Below, piece by piece: positions 49,401 to 60,667 of a stretch of DNA of 64,000 nucleotides (positions are counted from its first letter, which is position 1; each line of letters starts with the position of its first letter). The stretch is from Zopfochytrium polystomum (taxonomy: Eukaryota > Chytridiomycota > Chytridiomycetes > Chytridiales > Chytridiaceae): positions 248,001 through 312,000 of the forward strand of contig JAIVFJ010000022.1 in assembly GCA_025765615.1 (NCBI GenBank), in the 5' to 3' direction. The translations under genes were made by a program, and so were the position numbers. The notes under the pieces are model-generated. The model did no database searches and was not told where the DNA came from. It saw only the letters and a list, made by a program, of their open reading frames with translations.

Positions 49401-49442
<42 letters not shown>

Positions 49443-51139
49443 GCTGCGCACAGCCCCTTCAAAGCGGGTCCTGGGAGGAGCCATGGGGATGTGCTGCGCT
49501 GCTCCTCTGGAAAAGACCGAGGCGTGCTTTGTCTCCAGCACAACAAACTCAATCCGCGATAGCCTCGATTAACTTTCGCACTCACACGATGAACTAGGGT
49601 GAAAGGTGAGCGTTGGAGCTTTGTGAATGACCAGGCGCTACCGCACACCTTTTCCAGAAAATTTTGCGACGCCGCTGTTTCATTCCTGATTGCTTCAGTG
49701 GAGAATAAGGCCTTAAGTTGTCTGCTAATAAACTGTGACTGATGTTACTGTCTTCTGTTGGAAGTCGAAAAAAAATGTCTCGATCTTCAAAAAGGACATC
49801 AGCATATGATAATGTGATGAGCGTGTGGGACACTGCCGTCCCATTTCATATTGTTTCAACCCTCGGTCGAGATGGGCAAATCCGAGAATAACACCTGAAG
49901 CCGTCTGGTTCCTTTCGCGAATCGATTTGCGTACAATTGTTGCGGGTCCAAATAAAGAGTGAAAGCACCTTACCAGCCAAGGTTTCAAGGCGATGTTTCT
50001 CATCGAATATGCAGCACGTAACTAAGACACAGAGCACGGTGAGAATGCTGGGTCGGTCACGGGCTCTGCAGTAGACATCTTGATTCTGTGGGCCAATCAA
50101 TGTGAAGGCTAGCGCTGCCTAGAGGGATCCAGCCTGCCTGCCGTTCTGCGACCGACCGCGGGAGAACTTCATGCACAGAAGGCTTTCTTCGAATCGAAAC
50201 ATTTCCACGCCACAGTTCCATACGTCTCTTTCCAGAGTTGGTCCAAAGAGAGGCAAGCCGCCAATCGCCGCCCAAACTCTCGAAAGAGATAACATTCTGG
50301 ATCGATTCCGTGGTACTCAGGTGGCGGGATCGAAAGCACCTTGTCGAAAGATGGGGGAATCTCGGTACTCGGGTTGGCCTTTGCCAAGGAGGTTAGTCGT
50401 CGCACGCGCTCACTCCCCTTTCCCTCTCCCATTCATCCATTCACCCTACTCGTCTTCGCCGATTTGATTAGCGGTGCCGCGTTCTCCTTCGACGCTCCTT
50501 GGACAAATCACCAGTAGTGGTGAAATATTTTGGCAAGTCTAGCACGTTTGTCGCACACTGCTTCTTTCTTTCAGCGCTCTGCAATCTTCTCAGGGGAGCT
50601 AGGGCATCGGAAAACTCTCTCGAATACTCTCGAAATTTTCCAAACGGAGGTCGAAAGGTTGGACAACGGATACGAAGAACTGGTGAGCTCCCAAATGACG
50701 GAACTTTTTATAGTGGATTCAGAAGAATAATTAGTAGGGAAGGACTACAGAACGAGGAAGCACTTTCTACGACTGTTGGGGTACCATAGAGTTTGACCGA
50801 GCATTTTAATATCGTCGGAGGAGGAAAGGATCCCTAAGTGGATCTTAAGATCAGTCAGTGAAACCATACAAGTTTGGTCCCGGCTTTAATTCAAATAATG
50901 TTACAACGGTAACATAAAAAAGAAACCATTCTGAAGGATCCGTGTTATTGCCATCCTTGACACTGACAGCCGGAAAGGTACAAAAGAGCAACGGAGAGTA
51001 TTGATATTGTAAACCAATATAAGGATCTACTGGGAGACTGATCCGTAGTGGCTGAAAGTAAAGGAAGAAAGCAAAGAGTTTCATCGATGTAGTATGGCCT
51101 TCAAGAGTTTCGAACGATTCTACATCGTCGCCGTACTAT
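49113..51139. other. Intergenic, weak coding signals only
   Basis: Holds an AC run at 49403-49438 and no confident gene. Two weak signals are on record. A minus-strand frame at 50169-50432 reads PPPEYHGIDPECYLFREFGR and looks protein-like but has no complete model. A plus-strand exon at about 50575-50740 (SGELGHRKTLSNTLEIFQTE, then RLDNGYEEL and a gt donor) could be the end of a decayed gene. Confidence 0.45.
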
Positions 51140-52197
51140 TTACACAAGCTCTACTTTGCCTTCCGCCAACAGGCCCCGAATACTGGCATATCGAAGCAAA
51201 AGAAGGTCGTCCTTGTGCAATTCAACAGTCTCTCCAGGACTTAGGAAGTTTGAAGATTATTGTTACAAAGGACGGCTTTGCACGAAAGGTAGTATGGATG
51301 TGAAGGTGCTTACTTTTTTTCGTTCAATTCATAGTCGCCAATATCCTCCTTGACTCTGCAAAAGACTGCATTGTCCATGCCCGGTCCGGCAACTTGTTCA
51401 AGTAGGAGGTGACCAAGGATTAAGGGAAGCTTGGCAGAAAAATGTAACTCACCCATGCTCAGCTGTCGCTCTGGATACACCTCATCCAAGCGCTGAGACG
51501 ATTCCGGAAAACTGTCCAAAAACGAGCGGTGGTAGTGTGCTCTTGTCCGGTCGTGTAGACTGTTCCGGGCCACGCAAAAGAACCCCAACCATTAGACATC
51601 CGAATTGACCGTCGACAAATGGAGCACTCACGCTTCGGCAAACTCCAACTCGTCGTCGCTTAATCTTGCTCTCGTCTCCTTGTCGGTGATGACGTGGAGG
51701 GTTTGTCGCTCGATCTGGATATTTTGAAGGAGGGCGTCGTCGCTCAGGGATCGCAAACAATGTGGCCCAGGTTCAAGAAAACGGCACCTTGGCAATCCGA
51801 GTTCGAAGATAGCTGCGAATCACAAACTTGATACGCTCCACCTCGTTCAGAAAGATAAGACGCTTGAGCGGCGTGTCGGGGTCCTCTGGATCCATCTGGT
51901 CGGCAATCTGCGTCTGTTTGTTGGATGGGTTCGGCCCATGCCAGGGTGTTGTAAGGATCGTTTCTCACATTATTAGCGGTTTACCCCAACCTGTGCCTCG
52001 ATCAGCTCAAGCAGATTCGCAACGAGAACATCCTGAAAAGCCAGGATCTCTGGTGCGGTGCGCTCGTTGATCCAGCATTGGGTGAGCAGCGATGCATCTG
52101 ACGGCTGGGCGTCGTCGCTCAGTAGTCCGTCCATTCCTTCGGACAATATATGCTGTGACTTGTCACGGGTGAGCAGCGTGGGCAAATTGGATGCCAA
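51140..52197 (-). CDS. SLD5: GINS complex subunit SLD5
   Basis: Subunit of the GINS tetramer in the replicative CMG helicase. Start ATG at 52197 (MASNLPTLLTRDKSQHIL). The GINS A-domain reads LTQCWINERTAPEILAFQDV, LVANLLELIEAQ, then across introns IADQMDPEDPDTPLKRLIFL and NEVERIKFVIRSYLRTRIAK. A linker with RTRAHYHRSFLDSFPESSQR is followed by the small B-domain: AGPGMDNAVFCRVKEDIGDY and, after a last intron, LLLLRYASIRGLLAEGKVEL ending at TAA. The B-domain close matches the SLD5 terminal pattern. At least five introns are present. No frameshift is needed. Confidence 0.93.
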
Positions 52198-52543
52198 CCC
52201 GCTGAAAGCTGTGAACAGGAGACTGGGCTTGGGCTATTAATGGTGAAACCGCTCAAAGAACTTCAACCTGAAACGTTGCTTATTGATGAATTGGGGACAC
52301 GCAATATTTAGCACTGTGATTCACCCATGCTTTGATCATTGACATTCTCGTATCCCGATATTGTCGCAGTCCGACAATTCCAACGGGCTTGACAATCTTG
52401 ACAACCTTGGCAATTCCAAATTTAATAAGAGCTCACAACATGTATTTCACATCTCGCATTCCTCCTCTCGCTTCGCTCTCCAAACCCCATAAACACTACA
52501 AAGGCGTTTGTGCCGGCCAACCAATAAATACCAATCAGTCCAA
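52198..52543. other. SLD5 upstream region
   Basis: Between the SLD5 start and the stop codon of the parvulin gene, both minus. No open frame with family features; expected to hold the SLD5 promoter. Confidence 0.5.
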
Positions 52544-53099
52544 TCACTTCCGGCCCTCGGACATGATGATGTGGTAACCGAACTGAGTTCTTACGGGTGG
52601 GTCAGTATAGACGGGAGCACTGACTGTTGATGGAGCGAGGGCGAATGCAGCATCTAATGGCAGGTTTTGGAGGAGCAACCATGCCGAGGATCAGGTGTTA
52701 GTAGCTCTCGTTAAGACTGTAGGCGCGATCGGATGATCCCTGCGGACGGCTGAGTATCCTACTCTGCTCACCTTGGAACGCTCCGACCATGGATCCCCTG
52801 ACCATCCACCCGAGGGCGCCACCAGCCTTGGCCTTGTCCTCGGAGTACTCCATCGCGACCTTGTCAAACGAGACGCCTTCGCGGAGCTTGTCGAGAGCTT
52901 CCATCGCTCTGGAATGCTTCTCGCAGAGGATGTGCCGCACCTTAACGTGGCTGGCCGGCTTCAGCTTCCCGCCGCTGCCGCCACCCTTGCCGCCAGCATC
53001 GACCTCCTCGTCGTCGTCGACCGGCTTGGGTTTCTTGCCCTTGCCGCCGCCACCGCCGCCGCCGCCGCTCCCTCCGCCACTCTTCTTGTCTTTGCCCAT
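52544..53099 (-). CDS. PIN4: PIN4/Par14-type parvulin prolyl isomerase
   Basis: Nuclear/nucleolar or mitochondrial prolyl isomerase of the Par14 class, without a WW domain. Start ATG at 53097-53099 opens [10 protein letters not shown], a Gly/Lys-rich leader like the basic DNA-binding tail of human PIN4. The rotamase domain reads [52 protein letters not shown], then after one intron [20 protein letters not shown] and [14 protein letters not shown], ending at TGA. Length is about 140 residues, standard for Par14. Its start is 69 bases from the stop of the HAD gene on the same strand. Confidence 0.95.
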
Positions 53100-53167
53100 C
53101 AGCAGATTTTTTTTGGGAAATGTCCGGTTGCAGAGAATGCTACGCAACTCGCCAAGGCCGCCCCTCG

Positions 53168-54045
53168 TCACGCTTTCGGGACCAGCGCTGCTACAACGTC
53201 CTCCCAACTGTGCACGCGCGTCACGTTCTCGGGGAGAATCTCCCCCTCAGGCAGCTTGTTCCACATGTATGCCCTGCAAGCGAAGTGCGAGCCAGTACCA
53301 TAATTAGGATTATAGCATACAGGGGACCAAACCAGATCCCCTTACCCCTCGTGGTCAAAAAGAAACACGCGTATTCCGGCCGACCCACAGTCTTTGGCGT
53401 GAACCAACGCGTCATCGATGAGCACGGCGGCGCCAATCTCTTTGCAGACCTCGCTCTTTTTCCGCGCTTTGAGCCGCTTGGACTCTTCGGGCGTCAGGTG
53501 GTGGTTCGCAAAATGGATCTCGTCGAAAATGTTGGGGAAGTGGGTGTTGATGAAGGAGTGCGTTGCCTCGTGGACAAACTCTTGCCGGGATGTGACGACG
53601 ATGAGGCTGTAGTGGCTTTTCAGTTTCTGAAGCCGCATGTTTTAGAGGTCGGGGCGTTCAAAATTGTGAGCGATAAATCTGAAAGCACCAGAATTTCTGG
53701 TTACCGTCAGTGCCTCGACCGCGCCGGGAACTGGCTGCATGCGGTTCTCGAAATGGTCAGAGTCGTAGAAGAGGCGGACTTTTTCGACGGCCTCGCTGGT
53801 GGTGCCGCCCCACACCTCGTGGTAGGCGTACGAGTTGAAGTCTCTGTTGGTCGCGAGTGAACTCAGGTCCTGTTTCTTTCTCGGGGCGGCCTCGCATCCT
53901 GACCAATCCACACGGCCGGAGCAGCAACTCACTTGAGGGTCAGCTTTGTCGCGAACCGCTCGTTGTGGAAGTTAACGAGCGCTTCGTGGGTGCCGCACAG
54001 CACCTCGTCCATGTCGACCGCGATCACTGGGCGGGCCGCTGCCAT
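53168..54045 (-). CDS. HAD-superfamily 5'(3')-nucleotidase-like protein
   Basis: Start ATG at 54043-54045. Motif I is [17 protein letters not shown] with the DxD nucleophile pair. After one intron comes a cap region ([40 protein letters not shown]), then motif II in [18 protein letters not shown], a lysine at KSEVCKEIG, and motif [18 protein letters not shown], then VFLFDHEG. A last exon reads [20 protein letters not shown] and ends at TGA (53168-53170). The set fits the NT5C-like deoxyribonucleotidase branch of HAD phosphatases. Substrate is not provable from sequence. The join after the first exon is not perfectly in phase, so that boundary is approximate. Confidence 0.85.
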
Positions 54046-54122
54046 TCCTGGTTTACCTTGTCTCGCTTTCTTTCTTTTTTGCGGTTGTCCAAGCCAGCTC
54101 CTTTCCACATCCAACCTCGCCC
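54046..54122. promoter_or_regulatory. Short divergent promoter region
   Basis: Only 77 bases separate the start codons of the HAD nucleotidase (minus) and the NEPRO-like gene (plus). Both promoters must overlap here or extend into the coding regions. A pyrimidine-rich tract (ctcgctttctttcttttttg) lies at 54061-54080. Confidence 0.55.
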
Positions 54123-56077
54123 ATGCCCCAACCACCGGTTCGCGGTGCGACCGCGGCAGAGAAAGACTCTGCAGCGATGAAACGAGCGTTAGAATCTACT
54201 CCGACTGCGCCATTCCATCTGACCCCATGGAATGATCGGGAGGCGCTTAGGACTCCCCTGCCGAAAATGGAGATCGAAGCCCCGCCCCCGGTTGCCCGAC
54301 GCCCGACCCCAGCGGAGAACTTGCAAACCCCCCTCACGCCCACCGACGACTTGCTAAACCCAAGTAACCTTTTATCCACGGTGAACTACTATCGGCGTGC
54401 TTTCGGCTTGAGTCAGTATTGGGCCGAAAAGCCGTTGCTCGATAAGATGGTGTACAGAAACAAGAACCAACATCGAGCGGCAACATACTTTCGAAAGATC
54501 GTCATGGTAGGTGCTGCAGCACACGATCTCGCTCCGGCGGGGCGGATCTGCAAAGCACTGAGCGCTGAGTGACGTTAGCGGCATTTTTGGGACTGTTCTA
54601 TATAGGTGAAGCGACTACTTCTACGTCTTCAAGAACTCAACTTGCCCGCTGTTTTAGCGGAACTGCTTGGTCATATGAACGTGCCTTTCAAGTTCGTTTC
54701 TCACTTTCTTTGCGGTGTTGCACGATTTCCTTTTCTAATGCGCTTCTCCCATCGAAACAACGAAGAAAAATGCGAGCAGAGAGGCGCAAAGCGAACCCTG
54801 CTAGCCTTCCAACAAAATTTGCACTGTCGAAGAGCATGATGTGTGTTACAGGTGCTTTTGCTTTGTTGACAAAGGTAATGGTATCAATGCGCACTTAGCA
54901 AATGGATCACTAACAAACTGGCACTTGGTGTTTAGTTGGATTCGGCCTTGGTGGAAACATATGTGTAAGTCTTGGTTTTTACATCGCCACGGTGGGATGC
55001 CACAATGAATCCCAACTTTTTCTTTCCAGGTCATGCCGATCAACTGCGAGAGAAACATTCTTTATGACTTTTTGTCTGACAATCATGGGCGCTTGCGCAC
55101 GACTGCACCTTTTGGGGAAAAAGATGCTACTCCAACTTAGAGAGCTCTACTCCAAGATGCACCCGTTCCTTGCAGTATGTCCTGGCGCGCCGTTTCCTAA
55201 TTCGGATTGCTTGCCGAGCGAACTTATCATGACAATGTTTGAAAGGTTTGTATGGGCGCCTCGGTCACTTTTTCGCCCTTACACTTTGCACATAGCAAGC
55301 TTGAAGGTGAGACGATTTCCCTCGATGACTTGGTGAAGGACGGCGCAATGGACTTTTCGGTAAACTTTGATGACGACGACAGCGATGACTCCGACGAGGA
55401 TGGCGCGGGCAATGGTGCAAAGGGTATTCAGCCACCTCAAACAACGCAAGAGGACTTTTCACTTTCTGATTCATTCTGGAGTGTCGCTGGCACAGCCAAA
55501 GAAGACGAAGGCACGAATGGTGAACCAGTACGTGTTATAGTACGAGTTCATGCACCTACTTACGAATGACACTTGCCTTCCTTAGCTTTCCTCGCTGAAG
55601 AGGAAGAGGCCTTTAGTGAGCGAAGATACTTCTAGCACGCAAAGCCAGGAAAGATCGCATGATGATGAGAAGGCACCGGGCGTGAAAGCTGCCAAGAAGG
55701 CTTTAAGTGAGACCGCAAACTCGGCCCCGACAAGGCGTACCACTGCCCAAGACACTGCAGGCAGGCAGGAACGAAGCTCTTTGGTGAAGAAACCTGTTGT
55801 GGCGGCCAAACCAAAGAGTACCGGCATTAAGGGAGATGAGATGGACGATATCTTTGGGTTGATTGAACCAAAAGGAAAGCTTCCTATGGCGAAGCCCGTG
55901 CCACCAGCATCGAAGGCTGTTGTGACGGCCACGCCAAAGCAGACCGGCGTTAAGGGAGACGAGATGGACGATATCTTTGGGGCCATTGAACCAAAGGGAA
56001 AGCTTCCAAAGTCTAAGTCTGTGCCCCCAGCATCAAAGAAGACAGGGCGGCCAATAGCCAAGACAAAACCAAAATAG
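54123..56077 (+). CDS. NEPRO-like nucleolar protein with repeated DEMDDIFG motif
   Basis: Start ATG at 54123. An N-terminal helical domain reads LLSTVNYYRRAFGLSQYWAE, MVYRNKNQHRAATYFRKIVM and, after an intron, VKRLLLRLQELNLPAVLAEL, then TARETFFMTFCLTIMGACAR and LLLQLRELYSKMHPFL. The KNKNQHR core and ACARLHLLGKKMLLQ stretch resemble the NEPRO/RMP1-type RNase MRP-associated family; this is recognition by pattern. The C-terminal half is acidic then Lys/Pro-rich and holds two ~40-residue direct repeats with KGDEMDDIFG, LIEPKGKLPMAKPVPPASK and AIEPKGKLPKSKSVPPASK. Introns are near 54510, 54690-54860, 55240-55300 and 55528-55586. Likely nuclear. Confidence 0.55.
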
Positions 56078-56284
56078 AGTTTTGGTGGTTGTCTTGTTAA
56101 GTAGAGGAGCCGGAGACTGTTGGGCCATTGGTTGCACTGAAAGCGCTCTTCAAACTCACAAAGATGGTGCGTACTCGGATGGTAGAAACGAACCACGTCC
56201 CTCGCCAAAAGGTGCCGCCCAAAAGACTCGTCGCTGCCGCATCAATAGGGGCTGTGCGAGTACGCGCTGATGATAATGTGCGTG

Positions 56285-56286
<2 letters not shown>

Positions 56287-56331
<45 letters not shown>
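56287..56331. repeat. GT microsatellite
   Basis: About 22 uninterrupted GT units between the NEPRO-like gene and Rho copy B. Similar runs occur at 19304-19332, 49403-49438 and 58901-58930. Confidence 0.95.
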
Positions 56332-56332
<1 letters not shown>

Positions 56333-56597
56333 TGGGTGGCACTTTATTCCTTGTTTGCTGTGGCTTTCTCGTGTATCCGCGGGTCCGCCTCGCGCCAAGG
56401 TCGCTTTTTCCTCTTTTCGTTTCGATGCGCAATTTGGCGATCTTTCTTTTCGCAAACTATAAAGCCGGGTCAGAGCGAACTGACTGACTCCAAACGGTTT
56501 CACCTGCAGCCCACACAAACCTCACTTTCAAAGCCCGCAAAGAAAGCATCACACCCGAATCCTCCTTCCTTCTTTCCCGCAATCATCTGCAACGAAG

Positions 56598-57689
56598 ATG
56601 CTCGGAACGCCAGACACAAAGGACATCAGGCGCAAGCTTGTCATCGTTGGAGACGGGGCGTGCGGAAAGACTTGCCTTCTCTTTGTGTTCACGAGCCAAA
56701 AGTTTCCTGAGGCAAGTGTGCCAGCGCAAACTTTGCGCTGCCCGACGTCAATCAGGCCGCGTGCGCTCCGATCGTGTCCATAATTCAATCCATCAATCTC
56801 CCGCCATTCATCGTCTCGTGCGCTTTCGCGTCCTGTTGGTGAAGGATCTTCGCGGGGCGCTGTGTGGACGTGGGAAGGCGCAAGTGCAACCTTTTTTGCA
56901 TACAATCCCTAACTTTGCCCTCCCCACCCTCAAAAACCTTCGTCATCCCTGTGCCCAGAAATACGTACCAACGGTTTTCGAGGTAAAAACAGCTACTCAC
57001 CAGAATGGCGCGTTATTTGCTGATCTTGCCGCACGCTGCACAAAATCGACACAGACGTACGTCGCCGACGTCCACCTCGATGGCAAGCGCGTCGAGCTTG
57101 CTTTGTGGGACACCGCGGGGCAGGAGGACTACGACCGGCTTCGACCGCTGTCGTACAACGATTCCAACGTGATTCTGATCTGCTTCTCCATTGACTCTCT
57201 GGACTCTTTGGAGAATGTTTCGGAAAAGGTGAATTTTTTTTTAGTCCCCACTGGGGTTTCGCATTTCAACAACAACTTTGACCACTTTGTTGCAGTGGTA
57301 TGTGGAGGTGGTACACTACTGCCCCGGCCGACCAGTCCTTCTCGTCGGTTGCAAGAAGGACCTCCGAAGTGATCCCCGCGTCAACGAAGACCTCCGACGG
57401 ATTGGCCAGGCACCCGTGTCCTTCCAACAGGTGTGCACGCGAAAATCACCTCTTCCAAAGACATTTTGCGTTGAAACATATTATTTTGCTTTCTCTCCTT
57501 GTTTGGCACACAGGGCCAAGCAGTGGCAGCGCGGATCGGCGCGTACAAGTACGTCGAATGCAGCGCGAAAACGGGCGAGGGAGTGATGGACGTGTTTGAG
57601 TACGCCACGCGGGCAACGATGCCCAAGAAGAGGTGGTCTGGAATTCGGCCTGATGGGAAGAAAAATGGGCCGAAATGCTCCTTTCTTTA
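56598..57689 (+). CDS. Rho GTPase (Rho1/RhoA type), copy B
   Basis: Start ATG at 56598 ([20 protein letters not shown]). G1 GDGACGKT, switch I YVPTVFE, G3 [21 protein letters not shown]4 [10 protein letters not shown]5 [17 protein letters not shown], tail KKNGPKC with CAAX box CSFL. Introns sit at the same four places as in copy A: after FPE, after VFE, before WYVEVVHYC and before [13 protein letters not shown]. The first again has a GC donor (GAG|gcaagt). CTATAAAG at 56459-56466, about 135 bases upstream, is a good TATA candidate. Copies A and B are close paralogues; different CAAX residues and promoters suggest separate expression. Confidence 0.95.
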
Positions 57690-59567
57690 ATTCATCGAGT
57701 GAGCCGGGTCGATTCGTTTGTTGTTTTTTTTATCCATCGCGCTGCGTTTGAAGATCAGCTGTTCTTTATTGCAGTTGTCTATATGGACGAAGTGAGGCAG
57801 GGCATTGGTGGTTTGACAAATGCTCCTTGTCTGATGGTACTGCCTGTTTCTATCATGGTTGATTGCTCCTATCAGGCAATCTGAATTAAACTTGGTTCTC
57901 AAGAACGCCAAATGCACCTTTGTTCCTCAGAGCAGATTGATGAAATTGCTTCGTGTCGCTACTTTTGCACTGCCCTTCCCGAGTGCAGCCGGTGCATGGC
58001 GCGTCCTAATGCGACACCGCTCTTTCCGACTGGAATGATTTGAACATTTTATTGTGTTCTGTGGATTTGCGGCGAATGGATTTTGGAACACATGGAGGGA
58101 CAAATGTGGATAACATTGTTTCGCCCTATCGCAAAAGCCCAGTGCAGTCCGATCCACGGGTTGGCTTCTTCAAGTGCCAAACCGAGCGTTGACTCGCGCT
58201 GATCGTAACTGACGCGGAAAAAAAAGTTGGGGATCTCTCGCTCCTAGCTTCCTTATAGCCAAGAGCACGACCTCCAACGTTGTGCGAAAAGGTCACCTTC
58301 CACGACCCCAACAACGGTCTCGCCTATCGATTCGAGGGTGGAGGCTGGCTTTCATGATTGATCAGGAGAAAAGAAAGCACCCCGCAAGAGGGCGAGGATG
58401 TGTGATAAAAAGGCTCGCCATGGTGACAAACGCTGGAGATGGGCAAGGCCACGATCAGTCAAAGCAGGAATAGCAAAGACAGGAACGCTATTTTTGTTTG
58501 TGGTTAACTGTAAAAAAACACAAACACGAGGTCGCGAATTATTCGATAGCAAGAAAATATTAACTTGTGTTTCAAGGAATAAACAGACGAAACATGGCTT
58601 CCAAAGGGCAACAACAGATGCGAGGTGGCGGCGGGGGTGACCTGTTCTTGTGTCCATTAGGCGGAGGAGGTGGCGATGTCGCTTTTGTCTGTGGGGACGT
58701 TGAACACGTAGGACGCCGGCACGGGGAGAGGGGCCAACTCACGATTGCTGTCACCGCCGTCTTCCAGTCGTTCTGCACAGCGGAGGAGACGAGCAGCAGC
58801 AGCGCCGTCAAGGCGCTTGCGATCGCCCGTCCAAACAGCATGCCATGGTGAGGGCGCAGCTGCGGTTCTCGGGCCAACGCATCAGAGCAGCCTTGTTACT
58901 GTGTGTGTGTGTGTGTGAGGGTGTGTGTGTATATACATTGTAGTCAATGCAAGGGCCCAGAAAAGTTCATTGGCTGGTGTGAAATGCAATGTCAGAGAAA
59001 ATAGTAGATTCTCAAAGGTAACATTGCTGAAAGGCAAAAATGGTGCGTCCATAAACCTTGTCAGTGATCTGCCCTTTTGTAACGATTGGACAAGACAAAA
59101 TACAATTATTCAGTTGGAAATTATGATGATATTCATTAATTGCGCTGTTTCATGCATTGTGGTATTCTGGGTGCATTCATGCCCCGACGGATTGAGGGTT
59201 CAAATAGAGGGAAGTGAATCGAGCAACCCACAAAAAACTTTTGTTGTCTCCTTCAGAGAAACGTGCCGATTGTCACACAACGATGGACCGTCCCAGCAGG
59301 GACTGAGTCACTCCTCGGATCCAGCCTCGGATCAACCGAAAATGCGTGGTGTGCGTTTGGTGGTCGTAGTGTGGGTTGGCGCGTGGGCGTGCCCTGTGTG
59401 GGTTTTCTCCGCAGCCACTCCCCGACAGAGCCGCCTCCACCACCACGAAACTCTTTCGTCGAATCCACTTTGCTCACTCGTCCAGAGAGCCACTTCGCAT
59501 TCAGTGTGGGCAGCGTGCTCCACGCTCCTCCGGGCCTAACGTAAGCGCGGCCAGCACACTCCCCCCA
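57690..59567. other. Intergenic, one doubtful small frame
   Basis: No confident gene in 1.9 kb. A GT run lies at about 58901-58930. On the minus strand, 58572-58877 reads MLFGRAIASALTALLLLVSS, like a signal peptide, followed by Pro-rich runs; it has no family match I can see and may be chance. Confidence 0.45.
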
Positions 59568-60667
59568 ATGTCAGGCTTGAGGAGGAAGCTTGTCGTCGTC
59601 GGCGACGGCGCCTGCGGAAAAACGTGCCTCTTGGTCGTGTTCGCCAGGAACGAGTTTCCTCAGGTGAGTGAGCGACCACGTTTCCGCGGTCTTTTTTGTT
59701 GCTGCCGTCTGGCCCAGACACCCCCCTCGTTCGCCGTGCCCAGCGCCATGCGTTTTCCACCACTCTATCCATCCAGTCGAGTTTCGTTTGGTGGTGAGGG
59801 GCTTCCAGATCAGTAGCAGAGCCAGATCGCTTGGGTGATGCTGCAAGTGTGGCAGAGGTTCACCGAGGAAGATTCAATTTGACAGTTTTCTCGCGTCACT
59901 CACAAAACTACGCCACCTTACCCAATTCTTTTCTCAGGACTACGTCCCCACAGTCTTTGACGTAAGCTACCAACGCATTGCCTCTTGGAGTCTTCGCCAT
60001 CTCATGTTTAATGACAAAACCCGACGAACAGACTCATGTCGTAGACGTCCACGTGGAAGGCCAATGCGTCGAACTTGCGCTGTGGGACACTGCCGGGCAG
60101 GAGGATTTTGACCGACTCCGGCCCCTCTCATACGATGGCTCCCACGTAATCCTCATATGCTTTTCGGTCGACTCCCCGGACTCTTTGGAAAACGTTGAGG
60201 AAAAGGTGGAGGCGTGTGCTCGTCCGCTGAAAAAGTTGGATGAAGCTAATTTTTTTTTTTCCAATTTACGTAGTGGATCGGGGAGGTTCGCCATTACTGC
60301 CCGCGCCGCCCGGTCATCCTCGTAGGCTGCAAGAAGGACCTCCGCCATGACGCGCAAGTCATTGAGGGGCTTCGGCGGTCTGGGAAATCACCTGTCACCT
60401 TTGAGCAGGTGAGCCCGCGACACAGACCCACCCCTCGCTCTCTCTCTCTCTCTCTTCGAAAAGTTTGTCCCAGTCTGATACCTCTTCGACCAGGGACAAG
60501 CGGTCGCAGCGAAGATCGGTGCTCATAGATACCTCGAGTGCAGTGCGAGAACAAGGGAGGGTGTGCTCGAATTGTTTGAGCACGCCACCCGGGCCGCCTT
60601 GACTTCGACAGCCTCACCCAAATATGGCGGGCAGGAGACCGACGGCTGCCGCTGTTCCATGCTTTGA
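59568..60667 (+). CDS. Rho GTPase, divergent copy C
   Basis: Start ATG at 59568 ([20 protein letters not shown]). G1 GDGACGKT, switch I YVPTVFD, G3 [21 protein letters not shown]4 [10 protein letters not shown]5 [24 protein letters not shown] box CSML. It shares all four intron positions with copies A and B, but its first donor is a normal GT (CAG|gtgagt). Differences from the other two include FARNEFPQ in place of FTxQKFPE, Phe for Tyr in QEDFD, and a tail [16 protein letters not shown] with few basic residues. The weaker polybasic tail suggests less plasma-membrane affinity. It probably arose from the same duplication series and diverged. Confidence 0.92.

Noticed and set aside
50169..50432. 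Minus-strand frame with PPPEYHGIDPECYLFREFGR
   Set aside because: Protein-like composition but no start, no partner exon and no family. Left as a note in the intergenic entry.
58572..58877. Possible small secreted proline-rich protein
   Set aside because: Signal-like start only; the rest is low-complexity Pro runs in a GGCGGAGG-rich region.
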